64,000 bases of DNA, from positions 1 through 64,000 of the forward strand of contig JANXCV010000001.1 in assembly GCA_025059235.1 (NCBI GenBank), in the 5' to 3' direction. The stretch is from Candidatus Calescibacterium sp. Its GTDB lineage: Bacteria > DRYD01. The translations under genes and the position numbers were made by a program. Position 1 is the stretch's first letter. Each line of letters opens with the position of its first letter. Shown here piece after piece: positions 30,144 through 40,132 of this stretch. The notes below the pieces were generated by a model. The model was not told the DNA's origin. It saw only the letters and a list, made by a program, of their open reading frames with translations, and searched no databases.

Positions 30144-31928
30144 CTAATAGTACACACTAGCACTGTAGAAAGTATTTAGGACGGTGTAGAGATTTTTCTC
30201 TAGATTAGAAACTCCTTTAAGGTAGGTTTTGTAGTCATTAAAATCGATAATGACTCTGTTTAGGATGTGTTCTTTAGACATTATTTTCATTATCAATTCG
30301 GTATGTATAGAATTTTTCATATACTGTTTATTCTTATCTTCTTCGTTCATAAGGAAGGATAGTCTGACGATTTGAGAATATAGATGGTCTGGTTCTTTGT
30401 ACTGAAAAGCTACAGGAAATCCAGCAATAGTATTCAGGATAGAGTCCAGACTTTTTATGAAGATACTGAAATTATTTTCATTCCATAGCAGAGTATTTAT
30501 CAAAATTGAAAACTTTGTAGTATCTGAATATGAGGAAATGATGCTTCTTAGTTTGTTCATCATATATTGTTGATTTGCTTTATAGTTGGGATTATTTTTG
30601 TCCAATGAGTTATATATTTTTGTCCAGAGGTTTAGTCTAATCCAGAAGGATTTATCCTTTGGCATATCTGGGCTTTTTTGTATAACCCATGGGGCTACTT
30701 TTTGACCTAACCTCTTTATTACTTCAAGAGTGGAGATCAGTAAATTTTTGTCAGTACTGTCTAATAAACCATTGAAATTGTAGGGAAAATTTTTGGTTAT
30801 TAATATATTCTTAAGCTGGTATTTTGTATTTATGTATTCTAAAGTATTGGTTTGATTATTATTTATCATCTCCAGAAGTATGGAAGATAACAGATATAGT
30901 TGTAGGAAGCTAAAGGAGTCACCATGTTTGATGTTTCCATTTTTTATCTGTTTTTTGAAGTAAGAGGAAAGAATACCAACAAAGATAGAATATAGATCTT
31001 TTGAAATGTTTTGTATAAGTTCTTTGTTTTTTATATTGAATCTTGCTCCGTCGATGATCAAATCATCTATGACGTTTTTTAGTTTATCGTTTTCTAGCGT
31101 TTGAATTACTTTATAAAATTGTGATTGATCTTTAGTTGATAGGTTAAGATAAACTGTAGTGATTAGGAAATTATTCAACTCTTGTTCAGAAGCTATGGTA
31201 TAAGGTTTTGTGAACTCATTAATTGTTCCTAGAACAGATGATAGGGTACTAATAATTTTTTTCCATACTTCTGGGTTATTATTCCTGTATTCATCTTTGT
31301 TGAAGTTATTAACAAAATTTTGTATTTGACTGAAATTAGGTAGGCTATTTGAGAAATCGGAAAGAAATTTTTTTAGATCTTCCTGGAGAAATTTATCGAT
31401 ATATTGCTTTTGTTGAAGAATCAGGAGTAGGTTTTTTGCCTTCATTTGTAGCTGTATAAGTTCTATTTGGTTTGGTAGTTGATCTGGTTTTGCGACCCAC
31501 CCAGACTGACCGGTAAAATTTGAACCTAAGAATTCAAAAATTCTAGTTAACATATGAGAAGAATAATTTGTAAAGACGTTATTTATGGGCTTATTATTGG
31601 GGAAAATTAATTCCTTCAGGGGATCGTTTTTCTCAGACATCAGGTTTATTATTTCCTTGAGGTATTTCTGGTCAAAGATTACATTTCCCATTGAAATCAA
31701 GGAGAAGTATAATCCTACAACAAGTAGATATTCAAAGTCTGGCACCAGATATGTACCAAAAGGAGCAATAAGATTATGATAGTATTTTGATGAATCTAAA
31801 GGACTTACTTTGTTTATAGTGTTAATCGTATCAAAAAAATTCTGCGTAATTTCAGATGGAAGAGCGTAAATGTTATTTAATCCTTTGAGATAAAAATTAA
31901 AGATAGTTTTGGAGTTTATTTTCGTCAT
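30144..31928 (-). CDS. Hypothetical 594-aa largely helical protein
   Basis: Long clean ORF upstream of nuoH on same strand; no family confidently recognised. Confidence 0.7.
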   Translation of the reverse strand: MTKINSKTIFNFYLKGLNNIYALPSEITQNFFDTINTINKVSPLDSSKYYHNLIAPFGTYLVPDFEYLLVVGLYFSLISMGNVIFDQKYLKEIINLMSEKNDPLKELIFPNNKPINNVFTNYSSHMLTRIFEFLGSNFTGQSGWVAKPDQLPNQIELIQLQMKAKNLLLILQQKQYIDKFLQEDLKKFLSDFSNSLPNFSQIQNFVNNFNKDEYRNNNPEVWKKIISTLSSVLGTINEFTKPYTIASEQELNNFLITTVYLNLSTKDQSQFYKVIQTLENDKLKNVIDDLIIDGARFNIKNKELIQNISKDLYSIFVGILSSYFKKQIKNGNIKHGDSFSFLQLYLLSSILLEMINNNQTNTLEYINTKYQLKNILITKNFPYNFNGLLDSTDKNLLISTLEVIKRLGQKVAPWVIQKSPDMPKDKSFWIRLNLWTKIYNSLDKNNPNYKANQQYMMNKLRSIISSYSDTTKFSILINTLLWNENNFSIFIKSLDSILNTIAGFPVAFQYKEPDHLYSQIVRLSFLMNEEDKNKQYMKNSIHTELIMKIMSKEHILNRVIIDFNDYKTYLKGVSNLEKNLYTVLNTFYSASVYY

Positions 31929-32049
31929 TTTTTCTAGATATTTATTTCTCTAAAAATATTGCAAAACCTTAAGAAGGGTATTAAAAAATTGTTAAAAAGG
32001 TTATAGTTAGAGGCTTTTAGAAGTACTAATATATGGGAGGGTAAATTAG

Positions 32050-32550
32050 ATGTATGCATTTAGGGGGAATTTACTGAAATTGAGAGTAGAAAATGGTTAT
32101 GAGATAGTCGAACATCCTGGAGCTAGTGCATGCATAATACTACATAATAATCATATCCTACTAGTTAAGCAATATAGAAAAGCGCTTAACGAATATACTT
32201 GGGAAATTCCAGCAGGTAAAATAGACAGCTCTGACCCTGAACCTCTAACAACAGTAATAAGAGAAGTAGAAGAAGAAACAGGTATAAAATTAGATCCCAA
32301 AGATCTTATATATCTCGGAAAAATTTATACCACACCAGGTTTCTCAAACGAGATAATACACGTATACTTTGTTAATTTACTACATCATCCCAGTCTAACA
32401 CCGAAAGATAAAGATGAAATTCAGGAAATAAAACTTTTTAGTATAAGAGAGTTTTTAGAGTTAGTATCGAGTAATCAAATAAAGGACTCAAAAACTTTGG
32501 GCGGATTTTGTTTGGCTATTTCCAGAGGACTAATAAAAACACAGTGCTGA
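32050..32550 (+). CDS. NUDIX hydrolase (ADP-ribose pyrophosphatase-like)
   Basis: EIPAGKIDSSDPEPLTTVIREVEEETGI NUDIX box; SD gggagggt. Confidence 0.9.
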   Translation: MYAFRGNLLKLRVENGYEIVEHPGASACIILHNNHILLVKQYRKALNEYTWEIPAGKIDSSDPEPLTTVIREVEEETGIKLDPKDLIYLGKIYTTPGFSNEIIHVYFVNLLHHPSLTPKDKDEIQEIKLFSIREFLELVSSNQIKDSKTLGGFCLAISRGLIKTQC

Positions 32551-33374
32551 AGATTTTTCAGGAAGATCCCATATTCAAAAAATCGGTCAAGATTAGACCA
32601 GTAGAGGAAATAATAAATATTCAGATCTTCAGACCCCTGGCACATCTGATCTTGCTAAAAATAGCTAACAAAAATATCAAAGCAGAACAAATAGTCCTAA
32701 TACATACTCTTTTAGTAATACTCTGCTCTTTTTTAATTTTATATTCCAATGATTTAGTCCTAAATTTTGTTATTTTCGTTTTGTTACAACTGAAGACTGT
32801 TCTTGATAACCTTGACGGTCAAATAGCTAGATACAAAGAAATAGAATCAACTTTTGGAAGATACTTCGACACGATGATGGACTATCTCGGTAACTTATCC
32901 CTTTTCTTATCTATAGGAATAAAACATTCTGTTCTACCTTTTTCTCTTCTAAGCTTCTTTGCTTTTACTTGGGTCTTATCGTATGATTTCAATTTGGAGA
33001 GAATATTTAAAGACAAACAAAATTTAGAAACCAAAAGAACCAAAGAAAACGATAAAATAGATAAAAAGACGAAGTTCTTGAAAAATATTTACGACTTTTT
33101 CCTGGGTTTCCAAGACAAAAGCATAGAGAAAATAGAAAACGTCATATTTGAATTAATATCGAGAAAAAAAGATATACAAACCGCCAAAAACCTATTTTGG
33201 AATAAGAGATATTTAAACGTGACTGCAAATATGGGACTATCAACACAGATTTTTATACTAGGATTGCTAGTCCTATTCGGACTCGAAAAAATATATCTAT
33301 TAATTCCTTTTATTTGTCTGTTTACAATATTAATCCTATTCGTTTATCGCTGTTATGTAGTTTACAAAGGGTAA
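32544..33374 (+). CDS. CDP-alcohol phosphatidyltransferase family protein
   Basis: DNLDGQIARYKEIESTFGRYFDTMMDYLG = DxxDGxxAR(x8)GxxxDxxxD; GTG at 32544 is a more likely start than the ORF-track start 32508. Confidence 0.87.
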   Translation: MLKIFQEDPIFKKSVKIRPVEEIINIQIFRPLAHLILLKIANKNIKAEQIVLIHTLLVILCSFLILYSNDLVLNFVIFVLLQLKTVLDNLDGQIARYKEIESTFGRYFDTMMDYLGNLSLFLSIGIKHSVLPFSLLSFFAFTWVLSYDFNLERIFKDKQNLETKRTKENDKIDKKTKFLKNIYDFFLGFQDKSIEKIENVIFELISRKKDIQTAKNLFWNKRYLNVTANMGLSTQIFILGLLVLFGLEKIYLLIPFICLFTILILFVYRCYVVYKG

Positions 33375-33419
33375 AGTTAAAAATGATAAAACCCTTATTT
33401 TAAGGGGGTGCATGATGTA

Positions 33420-33866
33420 ATGGAAAGGACGTTAGTGATCTTGAAACCTGATACTGTTCAGAGAAAGCTAATAGGAAGAATAATTCAAAGATTTGAAGAT
33501 AAAGGTTTTAAAATAGTAGGTATGAAAATGATTTGGATAGACAGAGATTTGGCAACTAAACACTACGAGGCTCATGTAAATAAACCATTCTTTAATTCTC
33601 TATTGGAGTTCATTACATCCTTACCTGTGGTGGTAATGGTCCTAGAAGGTACTGATGTGGTTGAACAGGTAAGAAAAATGGTCGGCAGTACAGACTGCAG
33701 AAAAGCAGAGGTGGGCACTATCAGATTTGATTTCGGATTATCAATACAAAATAACCTCGTTCATGCAAGTGAATCCATTCAGGATGCAGAAAGGGAAATA
33801 AAGATATTCTTCAAAGAAGAAGAATTATTTAGTTATGACCCCTATAAGCCACTATCCACAGTATAA
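33420..33866 (+). CDS. ndk: Nucleoside diphosphate kinase
   Basis: MERTLVILKPDTVQRKLIG, NLVHASESIQDAEREI; ATG 33420 after aaggggg SD. Confidence 0.96.
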   Translation: MERTLVILKPDTVQRKLIGRIIQRFEDKGFKIVGMKMIWIDRDLATKHYEAHVNKPFFNSLLEFITSLPVVVMVLEGTDVVEQVRKMVGSTDCRKAEVGTIRFDFGLSIQNNLVHASESIQDAEREIKIFFKEEELFSYDPYKPLSTV

Positions 33867-34964
33867 GTGATACAACACAACCTTGGAATAGTAAAATATA
33901 AACAAGAAGATTTCATTGTAAAAGAAAAGGTAATCATAAAATCTACCAACGGCAAAAATTACTCATTGTTTATCCTTAAGAGAAATAATTGTTCTCTATT
34001 CAACTCTCTGATGAGGCTTTCAAAGATAATGAAGTTACCAATATCCAGATTTCATTTCTTTGGAGAAAAAGATAAATACGCAGTAACTACACAATTAATT
34101 TGGACACCGAAATTAAGGTTCCTAGAAGAAAGAATAGTTACTAGAGATTTTGAATTGATTTATCTATTTGACGTAAAGGAAGTAGATAGCTCATGGATGC
34201 TAGGAAATAAATTCAAAATAACAGTAAGAAAAATAGCAAAACCAGAAATGGTAGAAGAAAGGATTAAGAAATTGATAGATGGAAAAGTTAACATTCCAAA
34301 TTATTACGATATTCAAAGGTTTGGAAAAAGAAGAATAAACCATATTATAGGATATTACCTTTTAAATTCCAAATATTATGAGGCAAGTTATCTATTTCTT
34401 TGTATTTACAGTAAGAACGAAAATCACAAAGTAAAGAAAATTCGCAGGAAGCTAAATGAATTGTTTGTTGACGGTTCATTTAGGATAGATGAAGCTATAG
34501 GAATAAAAATGCCTCAATATATGGATGTAGAGAAAATATTTTTGCGAATACTTTCGAAAACTAGAAATTTTAAGAAAGTATGGAAAGAATTTCCAAGCAA
34601 ATGGACCTCTCTTTTCAAAGAGTCTTATTATTCCTATACCTTTAACAAATCGATAGCCCAGAAAATAAAAACAACTACCAAGAATTATTTTACCTATGAA
34701 TATCCAATAGATGTTCCTCCTGAGTTTGATAGTTTTCTAGCCGGCTTTGAGAAGAAAATAGAATTAGTTTATCCACTGGAAAAACTGGATATTAGGATAG
34801 GAGAAAAGATCAAAAATAGGGAAATTTTTCTGAACCCTATGATTTACTCTTATGATTTCAGAAAAGATGATATGTTTGAAGGTTATTACAGACTGGACAT
34901 AGAATTTTTTTTAGGCAGAGGTTCTTTTGCTACCAACCTTCTAACTTTTATACTAGGAGGATGA
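33867..34964 (+). CDS. truD: tRNA pseudouridine synthase D (TruD family)
   Basis: GEKDKYAVTTQ catalytic Asp, IPNYYDIQRFGKRRINH; GTG start. Confidence 0.9.
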   Translation: MIQHNLGIVKYKQEDFIVKEKVIIKSTNGKNYSLFILKRNNCSLFNSLMRLSKIMKLPISRFHFFGEKDKYAVTTQLIWTPKLRFLEERIVTRDFELIYLFDVKEVDSSWMLGNKFKITVRKIAKPEMVEERIKKLIDGKVNIPNYYDIQRFGKRRINHIIGYYLLNSKYYEASYLFLCIYSKNENHKVKKIRRKLNELFVDGSFRIDEAIGIKMPQYMDVEKIFLRILSKTRNFKKVWKEFPSKWTSLFKESYYSYTFNKSIAQKIKTTTKNYFTYEYPIDVPPEFDSFLAGFEKKIELVYPLEKLDIRIGEKIKNREIFLNPMIYSYDFRKDDMFEGYYRLDIEFFLGRGSFATNLLTFILGG

Positions 34965-34968
34965 AAGA

Positions 34969-35850
34969 ATGATAGAATTTGGTAACGTCATAACAGCAAG
35001 TATAACACCTTTCGACGAAAATCTCGAGATAGATTTCAAGGAATTCGAGAAATTACTAATATACCTGGAGAACCATAGCGATAGTATATTGGTTTTTGGA
35101 ACTACTGGAGAATCACCTACCCTATCCACAGAAGAAAAGATTAAAATTGCAGAGTTTGCCAAAAGAACAACTAAATTACCAGTAATTGCAAACATCTCTT
35201 CAAACGACACTCAAAAATCGTTAAAGGAGTTGGAGTTATTGGAAAAAACAGGAGTAGATGGTTTCCTAGTTACCACACCGTATTACAATAGACCTCCTCA
35301 AGATGCTCTTTACAATTACTTTTCGACAATAGCTTCAAAAACATCAAAACCCATAATAATCTACAACATCCCTTCCAGAACAGGAGTAGATTTGGATCCC
35401 AAAACAATAGCAGAATTATCAAAAATCAATAATATAGTTGGTTTAAAACAGTCCCATAATGATATAACAAAGATCTCCGATATACTTTCATTGTCTCCAA
35501 AATTCACTATCTATTCCGGAGACGACATATTGACTTTACCAGCGATTTCTCTGGGAGCAAAAGGGGTAATTTCTGTATCTTCTCACATAGCAGGAAAACT
35601 AATAAAGAAAATGATACTATCTTTTGAAATTAATCAAAAGGAAAGTAAAGCTATTTATTATCAACTTTACGATCTTTTCAAGGTTTTATTTATAACAACC
35701 AATCCCATACCTGTTAAGTATGCTCTGAGCTTACTTGGATTTAAAGTAAATAACTTACGACCACCATTGAGAAGAGCAAAACCAGAAGAATGCAACAAAA
35801 TAAAAGAAGTAATAGAGTCTATCCTCACAAAAGTGGATGGAAATCTGTAA
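34969..35850 (+). CDS. dapA: 4-hydroxy-tetrahydrodipicolinate synthase
   Basis: GTTGESPTLSTEEK, TPYYNRPPQDALYNYF, IYNIPSRTGVDL, VGLKQSHND. Confidence 0.92.
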   Translation: MIEFGNVITASITPFDENLEIDFKEFEKLLIYLENHSDSILVFGTTGESPTLSTEEKIKIAEFAKRTTKLPVIANISSNDTQKSLKELELLEKTGVDGFLVTTPYYNRPPQDALYNYFSTIASKTSKPIIIYNIPSRTGVDLDPKTIAELSKINNIVGLKQSHNDITKISDILSLSPKFTIYSGDDILTLPAISLGAKGVISVSSHIAGKLIKKMILSFEINQKESKAIYYQLYDLFKVLFITTNPIPVKYALSLLGFKVNNLRPPLRRAKPEECNKIKEVIESILTKVDGNL

Positions 35851-35853
35851 GAA

Positions 35854-37842
35854 ATGAATTTTTCTACAACTGTAGGAAGGTATCACTTAAAGGAAGAAGT
35901 AGATAGTACTCCCCTAGGCCAGATATATCTAGCTTTTGATCCCATCGTAGATAGAGAAGTCTACCTAAGGATCTTGAGCCCATTCATATTGGAAGAAGAT
36001 CAAAAAAGAGACAATTTATTTAGAGAGATTCAACTAGCTACCAAAATAAAACATCCAAACGTAGCACAAATATACGAAATTCAGGAACAAGAAGGAATAT
36101 ACTTCGTATCCCTTGAAAAATCAGAAGGAATAAAAATAGAAGAAATTTTTAGACCCTCCAAAAATATAACTGAAAATCAGTTAAATACATACATCGATTT
36201 ATTCACGAAAATAGCAGAGATAATGGCTTATATACACGAGTATAATATAGTTCATAAGGACCTGAAACCCAAGAATATAATCTTATTAGGAGACAGTATA
36301 GATAGTGTGAAGATATCAAATATTGCTTTTGGTTATCTGGATAGTAACTTTTTGTTTCAAAGTAATCAGTTTTCAGAGAAGCTCATATTTTGGGCTCCTG
36401 AACAAATAACTAACCCTCAAAATGTTGGGAAAAAAAGTGATATATTCTCCTGGGCTCTGATTTTTTATTACTTCCTTACGGGGATAAACCCATTCGTTAA
36501 GGATAGTGTAACAGAAACATTAAACTCAATCGTAAGTGATACTCCAAAAAGTTTAAACAAAATAATACCCAATGTTAACCCTCTACTTTCATCTCTTATA
36601 GATAAGTGTTTATCCAAAGATTTGGAAAACAGACCAGAAAGCTTTAGAGAAATTATTGATACGCTATATTCGATTAAGAAGGAGAGTAGAAAGTATGTTT
36701 TTTCCCCTGCTAAAGCTACCATGCACAATACTCTAGGGACAAATTATTTCAAACAAGGTAATTTGGAGTTAGCTATTTTGGAGTGGCAAAAAGCAGTAGA
36801 TTTTGATCCTTTCAATCCACTTATACATAACAATTTAGGAACCGCATATGATGGAGTCCAACAATTAGAAGAGGCTCTGAAGGAATATAAGAAAGCAGTA
36901 GAACTCAGCCCAGCTAATTTCGTAGCACACTATAACTTAGCATCCGCATTATACAGAATAGGTGAAATCGATAAATCAATAAATCATTATCGTAAAGTAG
37001 TTCTATTGAATCCTAAGTTTGCTGTAGGTTATCACAATCTAGCAAACGCCTTATATAAAAGAGGATTTACTGAGGAAGCAATACAAAATTGGCAAAAAGC
37101 TCTTGTAATCAATCCAAACCTCGTAGAAGCTATGTATAATTTAGCTAATGCTTACTTTTCCCAAGATAGGATCGATGAAGCACTACATTATTGGCAAAAA
37201 GTCATAGAAACGGATCCAAACTTTGTAATGGCTTATTACAGTCTAGCACTATACTATCTTGAAAGTGGTGATCAGAATCAAGCCTTTGAAAATTTCAACA
37301 AATGTATAGAATTAAATCCTAACTTTGCTGAAGCCTACTACTACCTAGGGAATATATATTTCAATAATTCTGATTTATATACAGCTCTTGATTATTGGTT
37401 TAAGTGTGTTAATCTCAGACCATCATTCTGGAAAGCCTATTTCAATATTGCGAACGTGTTTTATATCCAAGGGAATGTAGAACTTGCTCTAGAAAATTGG
37501 AAAAAAACAGTACTATACAATCCCGATTTTTGGCAAGCATATTGGAACATAGGAAATGTTAGCTATTTTGAGCTAGGGGATATAGATACAGCCATAAAAA
37601 GTTGGCAAAAGGTAACAACACTCAATAAGAAGCACTGGCAAGCTCATCATAATCTAGGTGAAGCTTACTACGTACAAGGTAAATACAAGCTAGCTATTAT
37701 GGAGTGGGAAAGAGTGGTTGAAATAAACCCTTACTTTTGGCCAGCTTATTTCAACATAGCAGTTATATATTTCCAAAACAAAGAGTATAGCAAAGCTATT
37801 CAGTATTGGACTAAGGCCTTCGCTATAATGTTGTTTGGATAA
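35854..37842 (+). CDS. Ser/Thr protein kinase-like (predicted pseudokinase) fused to a long TPR array
   Basis: HKDLKPKN and APE (WAPEQ) retained, but VYLRIL replaces VAIK, NIA replaces DFG, Gly-rich loop lost; about 9-10 TPR-like units follow. Confidence 0.88.
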   Translation: MNFSTTVGRYHLKEEVDSTPLGQIYLAFDPIVDREVYLRILSPFILEEDQKRDNLFREIQLATKIKHPNVAQIYEIQEQEGIYFVSLEKSEGIKIEEIFRPSKNITENQLNTYIDLFTKIAEIMAYIHEYNIVHKDLKPKNIILLGDSIDSVKISNIAFGYLDSNFLFQSNQFSEKLIFWAPEQITNPQNVGKKSDIFSWALIFYYFLTGINPFVKDSVTETLNSIVSDTPKSLNKIIPNVNPLLSSLIDKCLSKDLENRPESFREIIDTLYSIKKESRKYVFSPAKATMHNTLGTNYFKQGNLELAILEWQKAVDFDPFNPLIHNNLGTAYDGVQQLEEALKEYKKAVELSPANFVAHYNLASALYRIGEIDKSINHYRKVVLLNPKFAVGYHNLANALYKRGFTEEAIQNWQKALVINPNLVEAMYNLANAYFSQDRIDEALHYWQKVIETDPNFVMAYYSLALYYLESGDQNQAFENFNKCIELNPNFAEAYYYLGNIYFNNSDLYTALDYWFKCVNLRPSFWKAYFNIANVFYIQGNVELALENWKKTVLYNPDFWQAYWNIGNVSYFELGDIDTAIKSWQKVTTLNKKHWQAHHNLGEAYYVQGKYKLAIMEWERVVEINPYFWPAYFNIAVIYFQNKEYSKAIQYWTKAFAIMLFG

Positions 37843-37845
37843 ACT

Positions 37846-38757
37846 ATGCTAAACGTATTCGTGTACAGCTTCAACAAAAGTTTTTTCAAAATTTTATCTT
37901 CTTATTTAGGAAAAGACTACAGAGAAAACATATCTGCATTAAGTTTAAGCATACAGACAAATGAATTTAAGAAATTAGTAAATTTTCTTAATCCTCAAAA
38001 AATTACATATGAAAGCATAGTTTTTTACACGAAATCTTCAGAACCGATAAAAGAGATGGTTTCTAGTGACTTCAATATCCTAATTTTTAATTCCCAAGAA
38101 GAAAAGAAAGAAGAAATAAGCAAAATAAAAAATAGGGACATTCAGATAATAAATACGTATTTATCTTCAAAATCGATATTGAAAAATCCCCATCTAAAAG
38201 AACCTATACAGGAGTTATCTAAGTACGTTGAGATTTTTCCAAATTTTTCAGTAGAAGAATCCGTTATGATAAATTCTAGATACCATGAAGTAATTAATCT
38301 GCTCAGTTTGATTTCAGTAAAGAAAAATTTAATAGTTCTTGATAGCGATAAAATGAATATAGATGAATTGGTAATTAGTTATCCTTTATCCATATTGGCA
38401 GAAATTATAGATCTTCCCGAGGAAGAAGTTAGTGGATTCCTTGAGCTTTATTCCTTAGGTAACAATTTAAAGGAAAAAATAACTGAGTTCGTAGCTCTTA
38501 TTAGAGAAAGGATTTTAAAGCATTGGGTAATATTTTATACGGGCAACAAGCGCGAAGCAAAGCAATATCTGGTTCCATTAAATACTAATGTTTTAGCTGC
38601 AAGTTCAAAGATACATACTGATTTTGCCAGAAAATTCATCCAAGCAGAAGTCTGTAATATTTCTGAAATGGTAGACGACAAACTGCCCCCGTTCAAAACA
38701 CACGGGAAGAACTATATTGTTCAAAATCATGACTATCTGTTGATAAGAACCTCATAG
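37846..38757 (+). CDS. Divergent YchF/OLA1-like protein lacking GTPase P-loop; YchF-type C-terminal TGS domain retained
   Basis: FYTGNKREAKQYLVPLNTNVLAASSKIHTDFARKFIQAEV...GKNYIVQNHDYLLIR matches the YchF C-terminal pattern; YSFNKSFFKIL where GLPNVGKSTLF is expected. Confidence 0.75.
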   Translation: MLNVFVYSFNKSFFKILSSYLGKDYRENISALSLSIQTNEFKKLVNFLNPQKITYESIVFYTKSSEPIKEMVSSDFNILIFNSQEEKKEEISKIKNRDIQIINTYLSSKSILKNPHLKEPIQELSKYVEIFPNFSVEESVMINSRYHEVINLLSLISVKKNLIVLDSDKMNIDELVISYPLSILAEIIDLPEEEVSGFLELYSLGNNLKEKITEFVALIRERILKHWVIFYTGNKREAKQYLVPLNTNVLAASSKIHTDFARKFIQAEVCNISEMVDDKLPPFKTHGKNYIVQNHDYLLIRTS

Positions 38758-38762
38758 TCATA

Positions 38763-39497
38763 ATGAAAAGGTATTTACTTTGGAATTCACTAGAATCGTC
38801 AATTTTGATAAATGAAACCAAGGAAGTAATTCATACACATAAAGGTAAAATACATTTAGATCGTAATCTTGAGTATGGGGAATGCATATATTCAACAAAA
38901 AACAAGAAGTACTATATATTAAAACCGACAAACGAGGATATTAATCTTAGGTTAAGTAGAAAAACAAATACATTTTTAGTAAAGGATCTATCAATGATAT
39001 TGGGTTTTAGTTCTTTGGATAAGAATTCGGTTGTCTTAGAAATAGGTACTGGAAGTGGAGCAGGAACTATTTTCCTAGCTAATTTCGTTAAAAAAGTATT
39101 ATCGATAGATATAAATTTTTGGAATATTCTAAACGCTAAAGAGAATATTGAGAAATATGGAAATATTGATGATGTAGTGTTAATACTATCTAATCATTAT
39201 GTTGATTTTGTAAAGGAGAAGATGTTTGATGGAGTTGTTATAGACTTACCAGAGCCGGAGATATATAGTGATTTTTGTGCCAGGGTTGTAAAGGATGGGG
39301 GAGATCTTATTTTTGCTGTTCCTAATATAGAGCAGGTGAAAAAAGCACGCGAAGTCTTCTCCAAAAAAAATTTTGTATACTTTAGAACTATAGAGGTCTG
39401 GGTAAGAAAATGGTTAGTACGCCCAGATTACTGTAGACCTTATCATGAAATGCAAGCACACTCGATGTTCTTTACATTCTGTAAAAAAATAAAATGA
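38763..39497 (+). CDS. TrmI-like SAM-dependent tRNA (adenine-58-N1) methyltransferase
   Basis: YYILKPTNEDINLRLSRKTN, VLEIGTGSGAGTIFLANFV. Confidence 0.8.
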   Translation: MKRYLLWNSLESSILINETKEVIHTHKGKIHLDRNLEYGECIYSTKNKKYYILKPTNEDINLRLSRKTNTFLVKDLSMILGFSSLDKNSVVLEIGTGSGAGTIFLANFVKKVLSIDINFWNILNAKENIEKYGNIDDVVLILSNHYVDFVKEKMFDGVVIDLPEPEIYSDFCARVVKDGGDLIFAVPNIEQVKKAREVFSKKNFVYFRTIEVWVRKWLVRPDYCRPYHEMQAHSMFFTFCKKIK

Positions 39498-40129
39498 ACC
39501 CAAATATTATAGAAGCCCAAAGACTATCTATTCGTTACAAAGAAAAAATAATTGCTGAAAATATTTCGTTCATAATAAAGAAGAATACTATAAATTTCCT
39601 AATCGGTAGAAATGGTAGCGGTAAAACATCTATCCTGAAAACTTTATTTTTTAGGTCAGAAGATTATATAAAAACTAAGGATTTTCAATTTGTTTGGGAA
39701 TTTCAGAATTTTTACGAAGAACTGACTGTTCTACAGAACCTAAAAATATTTTTTAATCTCAATAGCAAGAAAAAACAAGACTTTGAAAGTAATTTGAAAA
39801 AGATAATGGATTATTGGGACTTCCAGGAATACTTAAAAAAACCGATAAAAAATCTATCGTATGGATATAGACAACGGGTATTAATATCGAGGGCAATCTT
39901 AGTTGAACCAGATATTTTACTAATAGATGAGCCATTTCTGGGACTTGATTACTTTTCATATCTGGCTTTCCTAAGAATTTTAAGAGATTACTATAAAAAG
40001 ATAACATTTTTCATCTGTACCCAAAATCCTAAAGTAACAGATGAATTAATAGAATCAATCCCTTCGGAAGTTATAAAAATCGAACTTAATCCCCTACTTT
40101 CTATCTACAGCATAAGATTGGAGAAGTAG
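39494..40129 (+). CDS. ABC transporter-type ATP-binding protein (no permease adjacent)
   Basis: GRNGSGKTSILKTL, LSYGYRQRVLISRAI, ILLIDEPFLGLD; CTQNP at the H-loop position. Confidence 0.88.
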   Translation: MNPNIIEAQRLSIRYKEKIIAENISFIIKKNTINFLIGRNGSGKTSILKTLFFRSEDYIKTKDFQFVWEFQNFYEELTVLQNLKIFFNLNSKKKQDFESNLKKIMDYWDFQEYLKKPIKNLSYGYRQRVLISRAILVEPDILLIDEPFLGLDYFSYLAFLRILRDYYKKITFFICTQNPKVTDELIESIPSEVIKIELNPLLSIYSIRLEK

Positions 40130-40132
40130 CTT

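Noticed and set aside
30144-31928. Assignment as DUF3160
   Set aside because: Vague resemblance only; no defining motif I could verify
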